Assembly (NCBI GenBank): GCA_026415505.1
Contig: JAOAGY010000010.1
Location: 1-64,000 of the forward strand
Source: Chlorobiota bacterium
GTDB lineage: Bacteria > Bacteroidota > Ignavibacteria > Kapaibacteriales > NICIL-2
Reading direction: 5' to 3'
Length of the DNA: 64,000 nt
A program made the translations under genes and the position numbers. A model generated the notes under the pieces. It saw nothing but the letters and a program-made list of their open reading frames with translations. It was not told the origin of the DNA and searched no databases. Positions 52,114-61,737 of this stretch are shown here, piece by piece. Every line of letters starts with the position of its first letter. Positions within the stretch are counted from its first letter, which is position 1.

Positions 52114-53322
52114 ATGGCAAAAGAAAAATTCGTTCGCACCAAGCCCCACGTGAACGTGGGAACGATCGGTCACGTGGACCATGGCAAAACCACGCTGACA
52201 GCAGCCATTACATATGCACTGGCACGGAAGTACCCGTCGGTGCAAGCGCGCGCTTACGACCAAATCGACAATGCTCCGGAAGAGCGCCAGCGCGGTATTA
52301 CCATCAACACGGCTCACGTCGAATACGAGACCGAAAAGCGGCACTACGCGCACGTTGATTGCCCGGGTCATGCCGACTACATCAAAAACATGATCACCGG
52401 TGCTGCGCAGATGGACGGTGCGATCTTGGTCGTCGCTGCCAACGATGGTCCGATGGCGCAAACGCGCGAGCACATCCTCTTGGCTCGCCAGGTTGGGGTG
52501 CCGCGGATCGTGGTGTTCCTCAACAAAGTGGATATCGCCGATCCGGAGCTGCTCGACCTGGTCGAAGAAGAAGTGCGCGACCTCCTCAAGAAATACGACT
52601 TCCCGGGCGATGAAATCCCGGTTATCCGCGGCTCGGCGCTCCAAGCACTCGATGCTGGTATGAGCGGTGCTCCGCTCGATGACCCGCGCTTCCAGTGCAT
52701 TTGGGACCTGATGGACGCTGTCGATAACTACATTCCCACGCCACAGCGTGATGTTGACAAGCCCTTCTTGATGCCCGTCGAAGACGTCTTCTCGATCACC
52801 GGTCGCGGAACCGTCGGCACAGGTCGTGTCGAGCGCGGTATCGTGCGGCTCAACGACGAAGTCGAGATCGTCGGTTTTGGCTTGCACAAAAAGTCCACGG
52901 TCACTGGCATCGAAATGTTTCGCAAGCTGCTCGATGAAGCACAAGCTGGCGATAACATCGGATTGCTTCTGCGCGGTGTCGAAAAAGACGAGCTCGAGCG
53001 CGGGATGGTCATCGCCAAGCCCGGCACCATTACGCCGCACCGCAAGTTCATGGCGCAAGTTTACGTCCTGACCGCCGACGAGGGCGGACGGAAGACGCCG
53101 TTCTTCAGTGGCTATCGCCCGCAGTTTTACTTCCGAACGACCGACGTGACAGGAACGATTCAACTGCCGGAAGGCGTCGAGATGGTCATGCCCGGCGACA
53201 ACGTGGACAACTTGACCATCGAACTGATCACGCCGGTGGCGATGGAAGAAGGTCTCCGCTTCGCTATCCGCGAAGGCGGGCGCACTGTCGGTGCCGGTGT
53301 CGTCACGAAAATTCTCGACTGA
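52114..53322 (+). CDS. tuf: elongation factor Tu
   Basis: GTPase that delivers aminoacyl-tRNA to the ribosome. The 402 residues carry G1 [14 protein letters not shown], switch [19 protein letters not shown]3 [12 protein letters not shown] and G4 LNKVDIAD, followed by beta-barrel domains 2 and 3 ending in [15 protein letters not shown] lies seven bases before the ATG, among the strongest ribosome-binding sites in the window. It sits between fusA and rpsJ. Confidence 0.98.
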   Translation: MAKEKFVRTKPHVNVGTIGHVDHGKTTLTAAITYALARKYPSVQARAYDQIDNAPEERQRGITINTAHVEYETEKRHYAHVDCPGHADYIKNMITGAAQMDGAILVVAANDGPMAQTREHILLARQVGVPRIVVFLNKVDIADPELLDLVEEEVRDLLKKYDFPGDEIPVIRGSALQALDAGMSGAPLDDPRFQCIWDLMDAVDNYIPTPQRDVDKPFLMPVEDVFSITGRGTVGTGRVERGIVRLNDEVEIVGFGLHKKSTVTGIEMFRKLLDEAQAGDNIGLLLRGVEKDELERGMVIAKPGTITPHRKFMAQVYVLTADEGGRKTPFFSGYRPQFYFRTTDVTGTIQLPEGVEMVMPGDNVDNLTIELITPVAMEEGLRFAIREGGRTVGAGVVTKILD

Positions 53323-53360
53323 TCAGCGCAGGAAGTTTCACTATCGTGGTTGGAAGCGTC

Positions 53361-53669
53361 GTGGCAACCCAACGCATTCGTATCAAGCTCCGCTCCTACG
53401 ATCACAACTTGATTGACAAGTCAGCCGAGCGGATCGTGCAGACTGTCAAGCTGACGGGTGCGACCGTCTCCGGTCCGATCCCGTTGCCAACGGAGCGCTC
53501 GGTTGTGACGGTCAATCGTTCCCCGCACGTGGACAAAAAATCGCGCGAGCAGTTCGAAACGCGTGTCCACAAACGGCTCATTGACATTTTCAGCTCGACG
53601 CCGAAGACCATCGATGAATTGACCAAGCTGGATATTCCAGCAGGCGTTGACGTCGAAATCAAAGTGTAG
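53361..53669 (+). CDS. rpsJ: 30S ribosomal protein S10
   Basis: S10 belongs to the small-subunit head and also serves in antitermination as NusE. The 102 residues contain [51 protein letters not shown] and [14 protein letters not shown] take GTG 53361 as start: GGAAG lies about four bases upstream and the protein then begins [10 protein letters not shown] like homologues. GTG 53346 in frame is the alternative. It opens the S10 part of the superoperon directly after tuf. Confidence 0.96.
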   Translation: MATQRIRIKLRSYDHNLIDKSAERIVQTVKLTGATVSGPIPLPTERSVVTVNRSPHVDKKSREQFETRVHKRLIDIFSSTPKTIDELTKLDIPAGVDVEIKV

Positions 53670-53688
53670 GCTATACCCAGAGGAAACG

Positions 53689-54306
53689 ATGGCAGCATTG
53701 CTCGGTCGAAAACTCGGCATGACGTCGTTCATCACCGAAAGTGGTGAATACGTTCCGTGTACGGTCATCGAAGCGGGTCCATGCCCGGTCGTTCTGCGCC
53801 GGACGCTCGAACGCGATGGCTACGAAGCGGTTCAGATCGGCTTCGATCCGGTCCCCGAACGTAAGGTCAATCGTCCGCTCAAAGGACACTTCGCCAAAGC
53901 CGGTGTGGCGCCGCATCGTTACTTGCGCGAGTTCCGCGGCATCGAAGCATCGGTCGGCGACGTGCTTACTGTCGAGCAATTTGCCGCAGGCGACCGCGTG
54001 AAAGTGTCGGCGACCAGTATAGGGCGTGGTTTCCAAGGTGTCGTCAAGCGGCATCACTTCGGTGGCGTCGGTTTGGCGACTCACGGGCAGAGCGACCGCA
54101 CGCGAGCGCCAGGTTCGATCGGCGCATCGTCGTTCCCGTCGCGAGTATTCCCCGGCATGCGGATGGCTGGTCGTATGGGCGGGCGCCGCGCGACAATTCG
54201 CAACTTGGAAATTCTCCGAGTGATTCCGGAGGACAATCTGCTGCTGGTCAAAGGCAGCATACCGGGTGCGCCGAATACGTTGGTCGAAATTGTCAAACTT
54301 TCGTAA
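53689..54306 (+). CDS. rplC: 50S ribosomal protein L3
   Basis: L3 binds near the peptidyl transferase centre and starts large-subunit assembly. The 205 residues begin LLGRKLGMTSFI and hold the long central extension with GVVKRHHFGGVGLATHGQSD and SSFPSRVFPGMRMAGRMGGRRAT. ATG 53689 is set by GAGGAAA; upstream in-frame codons overlap rpsJ. The glutamine in ATHGQSD is the residue that PrmB methylates in other bacteria. Confidence 0.97.
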   Translation: MAALLGRKLGMTSFITESGEYVPCTVIEAGPCPVVLRRTLERDGYEAVQIGFDPVPERKVNRPLKGHFAKAGVAPHRYLREFRGIEASVGDVLTVEQFAAGDRVKVSATSIGRGFQGVVKRHHFGGVGLATHGQSDRTRAPGSIGASSFPSRVFPGMRMAGRMGGRRATIRNLEILRVIPEDNLLLVKGSIPGAPNTLVEIVKLS

Positions 54307-54379
54307 TCGCGGACGCAGGTTGTCGTCCGGTTGGTAAACGTCGGCGAAAACGCAATACTCACACGCATCAGAATCGGAA

Positions 54380-55033
54380 ATGAACGTTCCGTTGCTATCA
54401 CAAACCGGCGAGCAGAAGGGCACCATCGAATTGCCCGATGCCGTCTTCAACATCGAACCGCACGAACACTCGATGTACTTAGCGGTGCGAGCGTATCTGG
54501 CGCATCAGCGTCAGGGTACGCACAAAACCAAGACGCGGCAGGAGGTCTCCGGCGGCGGTCGCAAACCGTGGCGTCAAAAGGGTCGTGGTACTGCGCGGGC
54601 TGGCTCGATCCGATCGCCCTTGTGGGTCGGCGGTGGTACAGTCTTCGGTCCACAGCCGCACGCGTACACCGTCACGGTGCCAAAGAAAGTCAGTCAGCTG
54701 GCTCGGCGGTCGGCGCTGTCCTGCCGTGCCCAGGAGGGCAACATCATTGTTGTCGAGAGCATCGAGCTGGAACAACCAAAAACCAAGCTGATGGCAGCGG
54801 TCATGAAGGCGCTCGGCGTGGAAGGAACCAAAACACTGCTCCTTGTCGATCGCTTCGATCCGACGGTACTTCGTGCCGGGCGCAATTTGCCGTACCTCGA
54901 TATGATGCTCGCCGACAAGGTCTCGACGTACCACATCTTGAGCCATCGGAAGCTTATTCTCGTGCCCGGTGCGATCGAGACGCTGGTGCGTGTTCTGTCG
55001 CCGAAAGCAACGACTGAAGAGATGACGACATGA
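54380..55033 (+). CDS. rplD: 50S ribosomal protein L4
   Basis: L4 lines the exit tunnel; in E. coli it also represses the S10 operon. The 217 residues contain the tunnel loop RQGTHKTKTRQEVSGGGRKPWRQKGRGTAR and the globular part ending in SHRKLILVPGAIETLVRVL. The 73-base gap before it is longer than most in this operon. Its stop overlaps the rplW start as ATGA. Confidence 0.97.
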   Translation: MNVPLLSQTGEQKGTIELPDAVFNIEPHEHSMYLAVRAYLAHQRQGTHKTKTRQEVSGGGRKPWRQKGRGTARAGSIRSPLWVGGGTVFGPQPHAYTVTVPKKVSQLARRSALSCRAQEGNIIVVESIELEQPKTKLMAAVMKALGVEGTKTLLLVDRFDPTVLRAGRNLPYLDMMLADKVSTYHILSHRKLILVPGAIETLVRVLSPKATTEEMTT

Positions 55034-55338
55034 TCCAGATCATCAAGCGACCCATTCTGACGGAAAAGTCGGAGAAAGTCAAAGGCATTCACAATCATTA
55101 CGTCTTCGAGGTTGACCGCAGCGCCAACAAAATCGAAATCAAACAAGCCGTTGAGGCGATGTTCGGCGTGCAGGTCGAAAAAGTGCGTACCGTGACTGTC
55201 CGCGGCAAACGGAGAATTCGCTACACGCGCCGTGGACTCCAAGAAGGACGCACCCGAACGTGGAAAAAAGCATACGTTCGGCTCAAGCCAGGCTTCTCGA
55301 TCGACGTCGTCAGCGGCGAAGGTGAAACTAACGATTGA
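55030..55338 (+). CDS. rplW: 50S ribosomal protein L23
   Basis: L23 sits at the tunnel exit and docks trigger factor and SRP. The 102 residues show IKRPILTEKSEKVKGIHNHYVFEVDRSANKIEIKQAVEAMFGV and KVRTVTVRGKRRIRYTRRG. Length is normal. It overlaps rplD by four bases (ATGA) and precedes rplB by 10 bases. Confidence 0.97.
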   Translation: MIQIIKRPILTEKSEKVKGIHNHYVFEVDRSANKIEIKQAVEAMFGVQVEKVRTVTVRGKRRIRYTRRGLQEGRTRTWKKAYVRLKPGFSIDVVSGEGETND

Positions 55339-55348
55339 CCGATGAACA

Positions 55349-56188
55349 ATGCCACTGCGTCAACTCAAACCGATAACACCCGGCACGCGGTTTTACTCGG
55401 TCAGTGATTTCAGCGAACTGACTACCGACCGTCCGTACAAACCGTTGTGCGAGCCGCTCCCTTCGACCGGTGGTCGAAACAACACCGGGCGGATCACTTC
55501 GCGGCATCGTGGCGGTCGCCACAAGCGACTCTACCGTATCATTGATTTCAAGCGCGACAAAACGGACGTCTTCGCGACGGTCGAGACGATCGAGTACGAT
55601 CCGAACCGCTCATGCCGCATTGCACTGGTACGGTACGACGACGGCGAGCGGCGATACATTCTCGCGCCGCAAGGTCTCAAAGTCGGCGATCGCATCGTCT
55701 CGAGCGACCATGCCGAATACAACGTCGGCAACACGCTCCCGTTGGCGAAGATACCTCCCGGTCTTTTCGTGCACAACATCGAGCTAAAGCCAGGTAAGGG
55801 CGGTCAGCTCGTTCGGAGTGCAGGTTTGGGTGCGCAGCTTCTCGGTTTCGATGGCAAGTATGCTCAACTCAAATTGCCGTCGGGCGAAATCCGAATGGTC
55901 TTAGCCCAGTGCAAGGCTACGATCGGTGTGTTGAGCAATGCCGATCATGAAAACATCCTGCTCGGCAAGGCAGGTCGTGCACGGTGGCTCGGTATTCGTC
56001 CGCAAACACGCGGCATGGCGATGAACCCAATCGATCACCCTAACGGTGGTGGCGAAGGTCGCTCCAAGTCGGGCGGAGGACGTCAACATCCACGATCGCC
56101 GTGGGGACAACTGGCCAAAGGTCTGAAAACGCGCAAAAAGCATAAAGCATCCGATCGGCTCATCATTCGACGTCGAACCAAGAACTAA
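55349..56188 (+). CDS. rplB: 50S ribosomal protein L2
   Basis: L2 binds the base of helix 66 of 23S rRNA and is needed for peptidyl transfer. The 279 residues start [14 protein letters not shown] and contain [28 protein letters not shown], the [13 protein letters not shown] strand, and the conserved C-terminal segment with the histidine of [14 protein letters not shown], followed by [11 protein letters not shown]. Confidence 0.98.
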   Translation: MPLRQLKPITPGTRFYSVSDFSELTTDRPYKPLCEPLPSTGGRNNTGRITSRHRGGRHKRLYRIIDFKRDKTDVFATVETIEYDPNRSCRIALVRYDDGERRYILAPQGLKVGDRIVSSDHAEYNVGNTLPLAKIPPGLFVHNIELKPGKGGQLVRSAGLGAQLLGFDGKYAQLKLPSGEIRMVLAQCKATIGVLSNADHENILLGKAGRARWLGIRPQTRGMAMNPIDHPNGGGEGRSKSGGGRQHPRSPWGQLAKGLKTRKKHKASDRLIIRRRTKN

Positions 56189-56196
56189 CACTGGTC

Positions 56197-56481
56197 ATGG
56201 CACGATCGCTCAAAAAAGGCGTCTTCGTTTACTACAAGCTCCGCAAAAAAGTCGAGCAGCTCAATGCGAGCGGTAGAAAGCAAGTTATCAAAACATGGAG
56301 CCGTGCCTCGACGATCATTCCGGAGTTCGTCGGGCATACATTCGCTGTGCACAACGGCAGCAAGTTCATTCCGGTGTACGTGACCGAGAACATGGTCGGG
56401 CACAAGCTCGGCGAGTTCGCTCCGACGCGGACATTCCGCGGTCACGCTGGACACCGCAAAGAAGACAAAGCCAAAAAGTAA
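56197..56481 (+). CDS. rpsS: 30S ribosomal protein S19
   Basis: S19 forms a complex with S13 at the top of the small-subunit head. The 94 residues open with [19 protein letters not shown] and carry [48 protein letters not shown], the full family signature. It lies 8 bases after rplB. Confidence 0.98.
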   Translation: MARSLKKGVFVYYKLRKKVEQLNASGRKQVIKTWSRASTIIPEFVGHTFAVHNGSKFIPVYVTENMVGHKLGEFAPTRTFRGHAGHRKEDKAKK

Positions 56482-56499
56482 ACATCACAGATTGGACCG

Positions 56500-56844
56500 A
56501 TGGAAGCACGAGCAATTGCACGTCATGTTCGTTCCTCGCCGCGGAAGATGCGCATTGTGGTTGACTTGATCCGCGGTAAGAGCGCTGCTGATGCGCTGGC
56601 GATATTGCGCATGACCAAAAAGCGCGCCTCCCATGTTGCGGAGATGACGCTGCGGTCGGCAATTGCCAATCTGCAGGCTAAGGCGGACAATCCCTACCTG
56701 GCGCCGGAAAACGTCGTCGTGCAGAGCGCCTACGTGGACAACGGTCCGATGCTCAAGCGGATTCAACCGGCGCCGATGGGACGCGCCTATCGAGTTCGAA
56801 AGCGATCGCATCATTTGACAATTGTTGTAGCAATGAAGGACTAA
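56500..56844 (+). CDS. rplV: 50S ribosomal protein L22
   Basis: L22 extends a beta hairpin into the exit tunnel. The 114 residues include ARHVRSSPRKMRIVVDLIRGKSAADALAIL and the hairpin KRIQPAPMGRAYRVRKRSHHLTIVV. Length is normal. rpsC starts six bases after its stop. Confidence 0.97.
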   Translation: MEARAIARHVRSSPRKMRIVVDLIRGKSAADALAILRMTKKRASHVAEMTLRSAIANLQAKADNPYLAPENVVVQSAYVDNGPMLKRIQPAPMGRAYRVRKRSHHLTIVVAMKD

Positions 56845-56850
56845 CTGGCT

Positions 56851-57489
56851 GTGGGTCAGAAAACAAATCCTATCGGTTTGCGGGTCGGCATCATTCGTGG
56901 ATGGGACTCCAATTGGTTCGAGCGGTCGAGCTTTCACCAAAAGCTCAGCGAGGACATCATGCTGCGCAATTACTTGCGTAGCAGGCTCAAGAAAGCCAAC
57001 GTCTCGCGCATCGTTATTGACCGCACACCGAAGCGAATCATGGTGACCATCCACACGTCGCGTCCGGGTGTTGTCATCGGGCGATCGGGAAAAGATGTCG
57101 AGCAGCTCGAAGGCGAATTGAGCAAATTGACCGGCAGCGACGTCTCGATCACCATTCATGAAATCAAACGCCCCGAGCTCGATGCGCAAATTGTCGCCGA
57201 CACGATCGCACAGCAGCTCGAAGGACGAATTGCGTTCCGTCGCGCGATGAAACAAGCTGTCGCCGCCGCGATGCGGATGGGTGCCGAGGGTATCCGCGTC
57301 ATGTGCGCTGGTCGGCTCGGCGGTGCTGAAATGTCGCGTACCGAACAGTACAAGGAAGGACGCGTACCGCTCCATACGTTGCGTGCCGATATTGACTATG
57401 CAACGGCGACGGCGCAGACGGTCTATGGCTCGATCGGCGTCAAGGTGTGGATTTGCAAAGGCGAAATCATCGGCAAACAGTCGGACTAA
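56851..57489 (+). CDS. rpsC: 30S ribosomal protein S3
   Basis: S3 lies at the mRNA entry channel and has helicase activity. The 212 residues start from a GTG codon, then [22 protein letters not shown]. The KH domain contains [20 protein letters not shown], and the C-terminal domain [27 protein letters not shown] small hairpin (57500-57513) lies in the 74-base gap before rplP. Confidence 0.97.
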   Translation: MGQKTNPIGLRVGIIRGWDSNWFERSSFHQKLSEDIMLRNYLRSRLKKANVSRIVIDRTPKRIMVTIHTSRPGVVIGRSGKDVEQLEGELSKLTGSDVSITIHEIKRPELDAQIVADTIAQQLEGRIAFRRAMKQAVAAAMRMGAEGIRVMCAGRLGGAEMSRTEQYKEGRVPLHTLRADIDYATATAQTVYGSIGVKVWICKGEIIGKQSD

Positions 57490-57563
57490 GTCGGCTGCTG
57501 CACCACAAGGTGCTGCGCGTGTATATCGCACGACGAAAAAGCTAACAATCGGAGTTTATAGTC

Positions 57564-57986
57564 ATGCTGCTGCCCAAACGGGTCAAACATCGAAAAGTCC
57601 AGCGCGGTCGCCGTAAAGGCAAAGCCTATCGCGGTTCACAGGTCGCTTTCGGCGCATACGGACTGAAAGCGCTCGAAGCAGCCTGGATTACCAATCGCCA
57701 GATCGAAGCCGCGCGGATCGCGATCAACCGCCACCTCAAACGCGATGGGAAAGTGTGGATTCGCATTTTTCCCGACAAGCCCTTTACCAAGAAACCGCTC
57801 GAAGTGCGGATGGGATCGGGGAAGGGCAATCCTGAAGGCTGGGTCGCGGTCGTCAAGCCGGGACGAATACTGTTCGAAGTTGACGGTGTCTCCAAAGAAG
57901 CCGCATTGGAGGCGCTCCGTCTGGCATCGCACAAACTCCCGATCAAAACGAAAATCGTCGCACGTCTCGATTTGGTCGAAGCATGA
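57564..57986 (+). CDS. rplP: 50S ribosomal protein L16
   Basis: L16 helps position A-site tRNA. The 140 residues start [19 protein letters not shown] and contain [32 protein letters not shown], then [33 protein letters not shown] lies eleven bases before the ATG. It overlaps rpmC by four bases (ATGA). Confidence 0.98.
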   Translation: MLLPKRVKHRKVQRGRRKGKAYRGSQVAFGAYGLKALEAAWITNRQIEAARIAINRHLKRDGKVWIRIFPDKPFTKKPLEVRMGSGKGNPEGWVAVVKPGRILFEVDGVSKEAALEALRLASHKLPIKTKIVARLDLVEA

Positions 57987-58186
57987 AACCACGTAAAGCA
58001 CGCGATTTGCGCGAATTGAACGATCACGACTTGCTGGCAGCGTTGCGCGAAGCCGAAGAGACGCTCGCAAAACAGCGCTTCCAACACGCGCTCAAACAGT
58101 TGCAGGACAGTGCATACTTGCGTATTCTGCGCAAGGATATTGCGCGTATGAAAACGATTCTTCACGAACGAAATATCCGAGTGTAA
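57983..58186 (+). CDS. rpmC: 50S ribosomal protein L29
   Basis: Small helical-hairpin protein at the tunnel exit next to L23. The 67 residues show [54 protein letters not shown], the two-helix family pattern. It is ATGA-coupled to rplP, and rpsQ follows after three bases. Confidence 0.96.
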   Translation: MKPRKARDLRELNDHDLLAALREAEETLAKQRFQHALKQLQDSAYLRILRKDIARMKTILHERNIRV

Positions 58187-58189
58187 GCG

Positions 58190-58498
58190 ATGGACGAGCA
58201 GCAAACAGTAGATGCGACCACGCTATCCGAAGCGTCCGCCGAGCACGAGCGTCGCGGTCGGAAAATCCGTCAAGGCGTGGTCGTTTCCAACAAAATGGAC
58301 AAGACCATCGTCGTCGCCGTTGAGCGGCAAGTGATGCATCCGCTCTACAAGCGGTACTACAAGCGGACGAAAAAATACATGGCGCACGACGAACACAATC
58401 AGTGCGCAATCGGCGACGTTGTCCGCATCGTCGAGTCTCGTCCGCTCAGTCGCCGCAAGCGCTGGATGCTGCTCGAGGTCGTCCAGCGTGCACGCTGA
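58190..58498 (+). CDS. rpsQ: 30S ribosomal protein S17
   Basis: Primary 16S-binding protein of the small-subunit body. The S17 core starts near residue 26 with [43 protein letters not shown] and continues with [21 protein letters not shown] 25-residue acidic N-terminal extension precedes the core and is unusual for a protein that is normally about 80-85 residues long; no in-frame start nearer the core was found, apart from the ATG used. Confidence 0.96.
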   Translation: MDEQQTVDATTLSEASAEHERRGRKIRQGVVVSNKMDKTIVVAVERQVMHPLYKRYYKRTKKYMAHDEHNQCAIGDVVRIVESRPLSRRKRWMLLEVVQRAR

Positions 58499-58536
58499 TC
58501 GAAAAACCGAACATTTTCACGACGGAGGAAACGCCC

Positions 58537-58902
58537 ATGATTCAAGAAGAAACCAATCTCGTCGTCGCCGACAATTCCGGCGCAAAACGTGTCCGCTGCA
58601 TTCGTGTGCTCGGCGGGCATGACAAGCGCTATGCCACCGTCGGCGATGTGATCGTCGTGTCGGTCAAAGCGGCGATGCCCAACGGCGCCGTCAAAAAAGG
58701 CGATGTCGTCAAAGCCGTTGTGGTTCGGACCAAAAAGGAAATTCGTCGTCGCGATGGCTCGTTTGTTCGCTTCGATGAAAACGCAGCGGTGTTGCTCAAC
58801 AACCAGCTCGAGCCACGTGGGACGCGGATCTTCGGTCCGGTCGCCCGTGAACTGCGCGAAAAATTCATGAAGATCATTTCACTGGCGCCCGAGGTCGTGT
58901 AG
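58537..58902 (+). CDS. rplN: 50S ribosomal protein L14
   Basis: L14 contacts 16S rRNA at the subunit interface. The 121 residues begin [27 protein letters not shown] and continue with [33 protein letters not shown] and [20 protein letters not shown] lies eight bases before the ATG. Confidence 0.98.
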   Translation: MIQEETNLVVADNSGAKRVRCIRVLGGHDKRYATVGDVIVVSVKAAMPNGAVKKGDVVKAVVVRTKKEIRRRDGSFVRFDENAAVLLNNQLEPRGTRIFGPVARELREKFMKIISLAPEVV

Positions 58903-58906
58903 TCGA

Positions 58907-59185
58907 ATGCTCACTGCAAATGCGATGAAACTCAAAATCAAAAAAGGCGACACTGTCGTCGTCATTGCTGGCAACGACAAAGGCAAAACAGGACGCGTCA
59001 TCGCTGTCTATCCGAAGCGAATGCGAGTGCTTGTCGAGGGTGTCAACGTTCGCAAAAAACACGTTCGCCCCTCGCCAGCATATCCGCAAGGCGGTATCGT
59101 CTCGAAAGAAATGCCGATTCACTACTCGAACGTCATGCTTGTCGGACCAGACGGCAAACCGACGCGCAAACGTCCGACGCCATAA
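58907..59185 (+). CDS. rplX: 50S ribosomal protein L24
   Basis: Assembly-initiating large-subunit protein. The KOW motif is [36 protein letters not shown], followed by [29 protein letters not shown]. The 92-residue form starts at ATG 58907, four bases after the rplN stop; ATG 58925 would start at the conserved MKLKIKKGD and is a fair alternative. Confidence 0.96.
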   Translation: MLTANAMKLKIKKGDTVVVIAGNDKGKTGRVIAVYPKRMRVLVEGVNVRKKHVRPSPAYPQGGIVSKEMPIHYSNVMLVGPDGKPTRKRPTP

Positions 59186-59190
59186 TCACG

Positions 59191-59214
59191 GTGTGTGCAC
59201 AACGACGTACACAC
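59191..59214 (+). promoter_or_regulatory. hairpin in the rplX-rplE spacer
   Basis: GTGTGTGC (59191-59198) pairs with GTACACAC (59207-59214) with one G-U pair and an eight-base loop. It lies 29 bases before rplE, the position of the S8 translational operator in the E. coli spc operon. A regulatory role is only suggested by position. Confidence 0.3.
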
Positions 59215-59243
59215 GAAGTCGAATTTCTCGCTGAACTGCTCCT

Positions 59244-59870
59244 ATGGCAAAGCAACAACTGAAAAAGCTCGAGTTCAAGTACGAAGGTCCGCGGCTGGAG
59301 GATGTCTCCGCTGTTGAAATCCCGGTTCCGCGGCTGCAGGTGTATTACCGTGAAACGGTTGTGCCGAACCTGATGAAGCGGTTCGGATACACGTCCGTCA
59401 TGCAGGTACCTCGACTGGTGAAAATATCGCTCAACATGGGTGTGGGCGATGGAGCGCAAGACGTCAAGCAAATCCAAAACGCTCTCAACGAGCTGGAGCT
59501 GATCGCAGGACAGCGTCCAGCCGTAGCGCGTGCCAAGCGTTCGATCGCCAACTTCAAATTGCGGCAAGGTCAACCGATCGGGGTGCATGTCACGCTCCGT
59601 CGTGGGCGGATGTACGAATTCCTCGACCGTTTCATCAACATTGCAGCGCCACGTATTCGTGACTTTCGCGGCTTCCCCGACAAGTCATTCGATGGACGCG
59701 GTAATTACACCGTCGGAGTCAAGGAGCAGATCATTTTTCCGGAAATCGACGTGGACAAAGTGGACCGCATTCGTGGTCTCGATATAACGTTCGTCACCAG
59801 CGCCAAAACCGACGAAGAAGCATATGCGCTGTTGGCTGAGTTCGGTTTTCCGTTCCGCAGAAAAGACTGA
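59244..59870 (+). CDS. rplE: 50S ribosomal protein L5
   Basis: 5S rRNA-binding protein of the central protuberance. The core runs from about residue 30 ([38 protein letters not shown]) through [33 protein letters not shown] to [41 protein letters not shown]. At 208 residues it has an N-terminal extension of about 25 charged residues compared with the usual 179. The spacer before it holds a hairpin. Confidence 0.97.
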   Translation: MAKQQLKKLEFKYEGPRLEDVSAVEIPVPRLQVYYRETVVPNLMKRFGYTSVMQVPRLVKISLNMGVGDGAQDVKQIQNALNELELIAGQRPAVARAKRSIANFKLRQGQPIGVHVTLRRGRMYEFLDRFINIAAPRIRDFRGFPDKSFDGRGNYTVGVKEQIIFPEIDVDKVDRIRGLDITFVTSAKTDEEAYALLAEFGFPFRRKD

Positions 59871-59895
59871 AACTCTCACTCTTCGAGAATGAAGT

Positions 59896-60165
59896 ATGGC
59901 TACCGATGCCGTCGTTGCCCGTAATCGCAAGCGTCAGCGCCTGGCAGAAAAGTACGCTGCCAAACGTGCTGCCCTCAAAAAAGCAGGCGATTACGAGGCA
60001 CTGCAAAAGCTGCCGCGAAACAGTAACCCCGTCCGTGTGCGCAACCGGTGCTCGGTAACCGGGCGCGGTCGGGGTGTGTATCGGCGGTTTATGCTCTGCC
60101 GCAATATGCTGCGGCAATTGGCTCTGGAAGGCAAAATTCCGGGTCTGCGAAAAGCCAGTTGGTAA
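59896..60165 (+). CDS. rpsN: 30S ribosomal protein S14 (zinc-free form)
   Basis: Small-subunit head protein. The 89 residues contain [23 protein letters not shown], then [51 protein letters not shown]. It is the long C-minus type: the CxxC pairs of the zinc ribbon are absent. A 191-base gap with hairpins separates it from rpsH, the largest spacer in the superoperon. Confidence 0.97.
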   Translation: MATDAVVARNRKRQRLAEKYAAKRAALKKAGDYEALQKLPRNSNPVRVRNRCSVTGRGRGVYRRFMLCRNMLRQLALEGKIPGLRKASW

Positions 60166-60279
60166 TCGGCTGTCGCCACGGTGTATCGAAAATGGTGGCG
60201 ATGCCGTATTTTCGCGTTCCTTTCTGCTACTCGTGTGCCGACGCATCAGGTAACCGTGGCGCCTGAGATGGTCGGTGCT

Positions 60280-60313
60280 GTTGTCTGCAAAACGCTCTTG
60301 CGTGCAGACCAAC
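60280..60313 (+). promoter_or_regulatory. bulged hairpin in the rpsN-rpsH spacer
   Basis: A structured leader 44 bases upstream of rpsH. GTTG-TCTGC (60280-60288) pairs with GCAGA-CAAC (60304-60313), with a single bulged C. Above a three-A bulge, ACGC pairs with GCGT around a TCTT tetraloop. A second hairpin (TCGCCAC 60173-60179 with GTGGCGA 60195-60201) follows the rpsN stop. Bulged adenines in a helix next to the S8 gene are compatible with an S8 autoregulatory site, but this is untested. Confidence 0.42.
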
Positions 60314-60356
60314 GAACGTAAAGTCCACGATGTACGATCAATTGCCATAGCAACGC

Positions 60357-60758
60357 ATGCCTGTGACCGATGCAATCGGCGATTTCCTAACGCGGATTCG
60401 CAACGCGCAGCGAGCGCACCATCGCACTGTGGATGCACCGGCATCGAAGCTCAAAGTCGCTATCGCCGAGATTCTCAAAGACCAGGGCTATATCGCCGAT
60501 TACGAACTTCTCGATGGCGACGGTAGCGCTCAACCGACGCTGCGCGTGCACCTGAAGTACTATCAAGGTCAGCCCGTCATTCGCGAAATTCGGCGCATCA
60601 GCAAACCCGGTCTCCGCCGGTATGCGGGCGCCGACGAACTCCCGCGTGTCTATAACGGGCTGGGGATCGCGATCCTTTCGACGTCGAAAGGTGTCGTGAC
60701 CGATAAACATGCTCGTCGGCTCAATGTCGGCGGCGAAATCATTTGCACAGTGTGGTAA
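60357..60758 (+). CDS. rpsH: 30S ribosomal protein S8
   Basis: Central-domain 16S-binding protein and, in E. coli, translational repressor of the spc operon. The 133 residues begin PVTDAIGDFLTRIRNAQRAHH and include VAIAEILKDQGYIADYELLDGDG, ISKPGLRRYAGADELPRVYNGLGIAILSTSKGVVTDKHARRLNVGGEIICTVW. The long structured spacer before it may carry regulatory signals. Confidence 0.98.
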   Translation: MPVTDAIGDFLTRIRNAQRAHHRTVDAPASKLKVAIAEILKDQGYIADYELLDGDGSAQPTLRVHLKYYQGQPVIREIRRISKPGLRRYAGADELPRVYNGLGIAILSTSKGVVTDKHARRLNVGGEIICTVW

Positions 60759-60777
60759 CATTTTCTCTTCAGTAGCT

Positions 60778-61317
60778 GTGTCACGAGTCGGTCGCAAACC
60801 AGTCGAGATTCCAGCGGGCGTGACTGTCGTGCTCGAAGGTAACGTGCTCAGAGCAAAAGGTCCGCTCGGAGAACAAAGTCTGACAATTCCGGATGGCATT
60901 GCATGCCAGCGCGAGGGCAACCAGTTGGTATTTACGCGCGCCAATGATGAAAAGCATCTCCGCGCCCTGCATGGTACCACCCGCGCATTGGTAGCGAATA
61001 TGCTCGCCGGTGTCAGTAAAGGTTTTGAAAAGCAGCTCGAATTGCAGGGCGTCGGGTACAAAGCAGAACTGCGCGGAAAAAATCTGGTGCTCTCGCTCGG
61101 ATACTCCCATCCGGTCGTTTTTGTACCGCCGGATGGGGTGCAAATCCTTGTCCCAAGCCCGACGCAGGTATCGGTCAAAGGTTCCGATCGGCAACTGGTC
61201 GGGCAAATCGCAGCCGTCATTCGGAAGGTTCGCCCACCGGAACCCTACAAAGGGAAAGGTATCCGGTATGTCGGTGAATACGTCCGTCGAAAGGCTGGGA
61301 AAGCAGCTGGCAAGTAG
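60778..61317 (+). CDS. rplF: 50S ribosomal protein L6
   Basis: L6 sits near the sarcin-ricin loop and factor-binding site. The 179 residues begin (from GTG 60778) with SRVGRKPVEIPAGVTVVLEGNVLRAKGPLGEQSL and contain LELQGVGYKAELRGKNLVLSLGYSHPV and RKVRPPEPYKGKGIRYVGEYVRRKAGKAAG at the end. The upstream in-frame ATG at 60709 overlaps rpsH and adds no conserved sequence, so the GTG is preferred. Confidence 0.97.
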   Translation: MSRVGRKPVEIPAGVTVVLEGNVLRAKGPLGEQSLTIPDGIACQREGNQLVFTRANDEKHLRALHGTTRALVANMLAGVSKGFEKQLELQGVGYKAELRGKNLVLSLGYSHPVVFVPPDGVQILVPSPTQVSVKGSDRQLVGQIAAVIRKVRPPEPYKGKGIRYVGEYVRRKAGKAAGK

Positions 61318-61350
61318 CGGATAGATCACACCAACGCACGTAACGAAACG

Positions 61351-61713
61351 ATGATCGTCAATCACAAACTCGAACGTCGCAGTCGGCGGAAAAAAGGTAT
61401 CCGCAAAAAAATTCGCGGCACGCCCGAGCGTCCCCGCTTGAGCGTCTTTCGGTCGCTCAAGCACATCTATGCGCAGATCATTGACGATACAGCCGGACGG
61501 ACGCTGGCGAGCGCGTCGTCGCTCGATAAGGAGTTGTCGGTCGAGAACGGCGCTCGCAAACTCGACGTCAGCCGTGCTGTCGGTCGTTTGTTGGCACAGC
61601 GAGCTGTCGCAGCAGGTGTCAGTGCGGTCGCTTTCGATCGCAATGGTTTCCTCTATCACGGTAGAGTCCGCGCACTCGCCGAGGGCGCCCGTGAGGGCGG
61701 ATTGCAGTTTTAG
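61351..61713 (+). CDS. rplR: 50S ribosomal protein L18
   Basis: 5S rRNA-binding protein of the central protuberance. The 120 residues show [48 protein letters not shown] and [26 protein letters not shown], the complete family signature. It lies 33 bases after rplF and 24 before rpsE. Confidence 0.98.
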   Translation: MIVNHKLERRSRRKKGIRKKIRGTPERPRLSVFRSLKHIYAQIIDDTAGRTLASASSLDKELSVENGARKLDVSRAVGRLLAQRAVAAGVSAVAFDRNGFLYHGRVRALAEGAREGGLQF

Positions 61714-61737
61714 TAGTCAAACGTTCCCAACCCCGTC

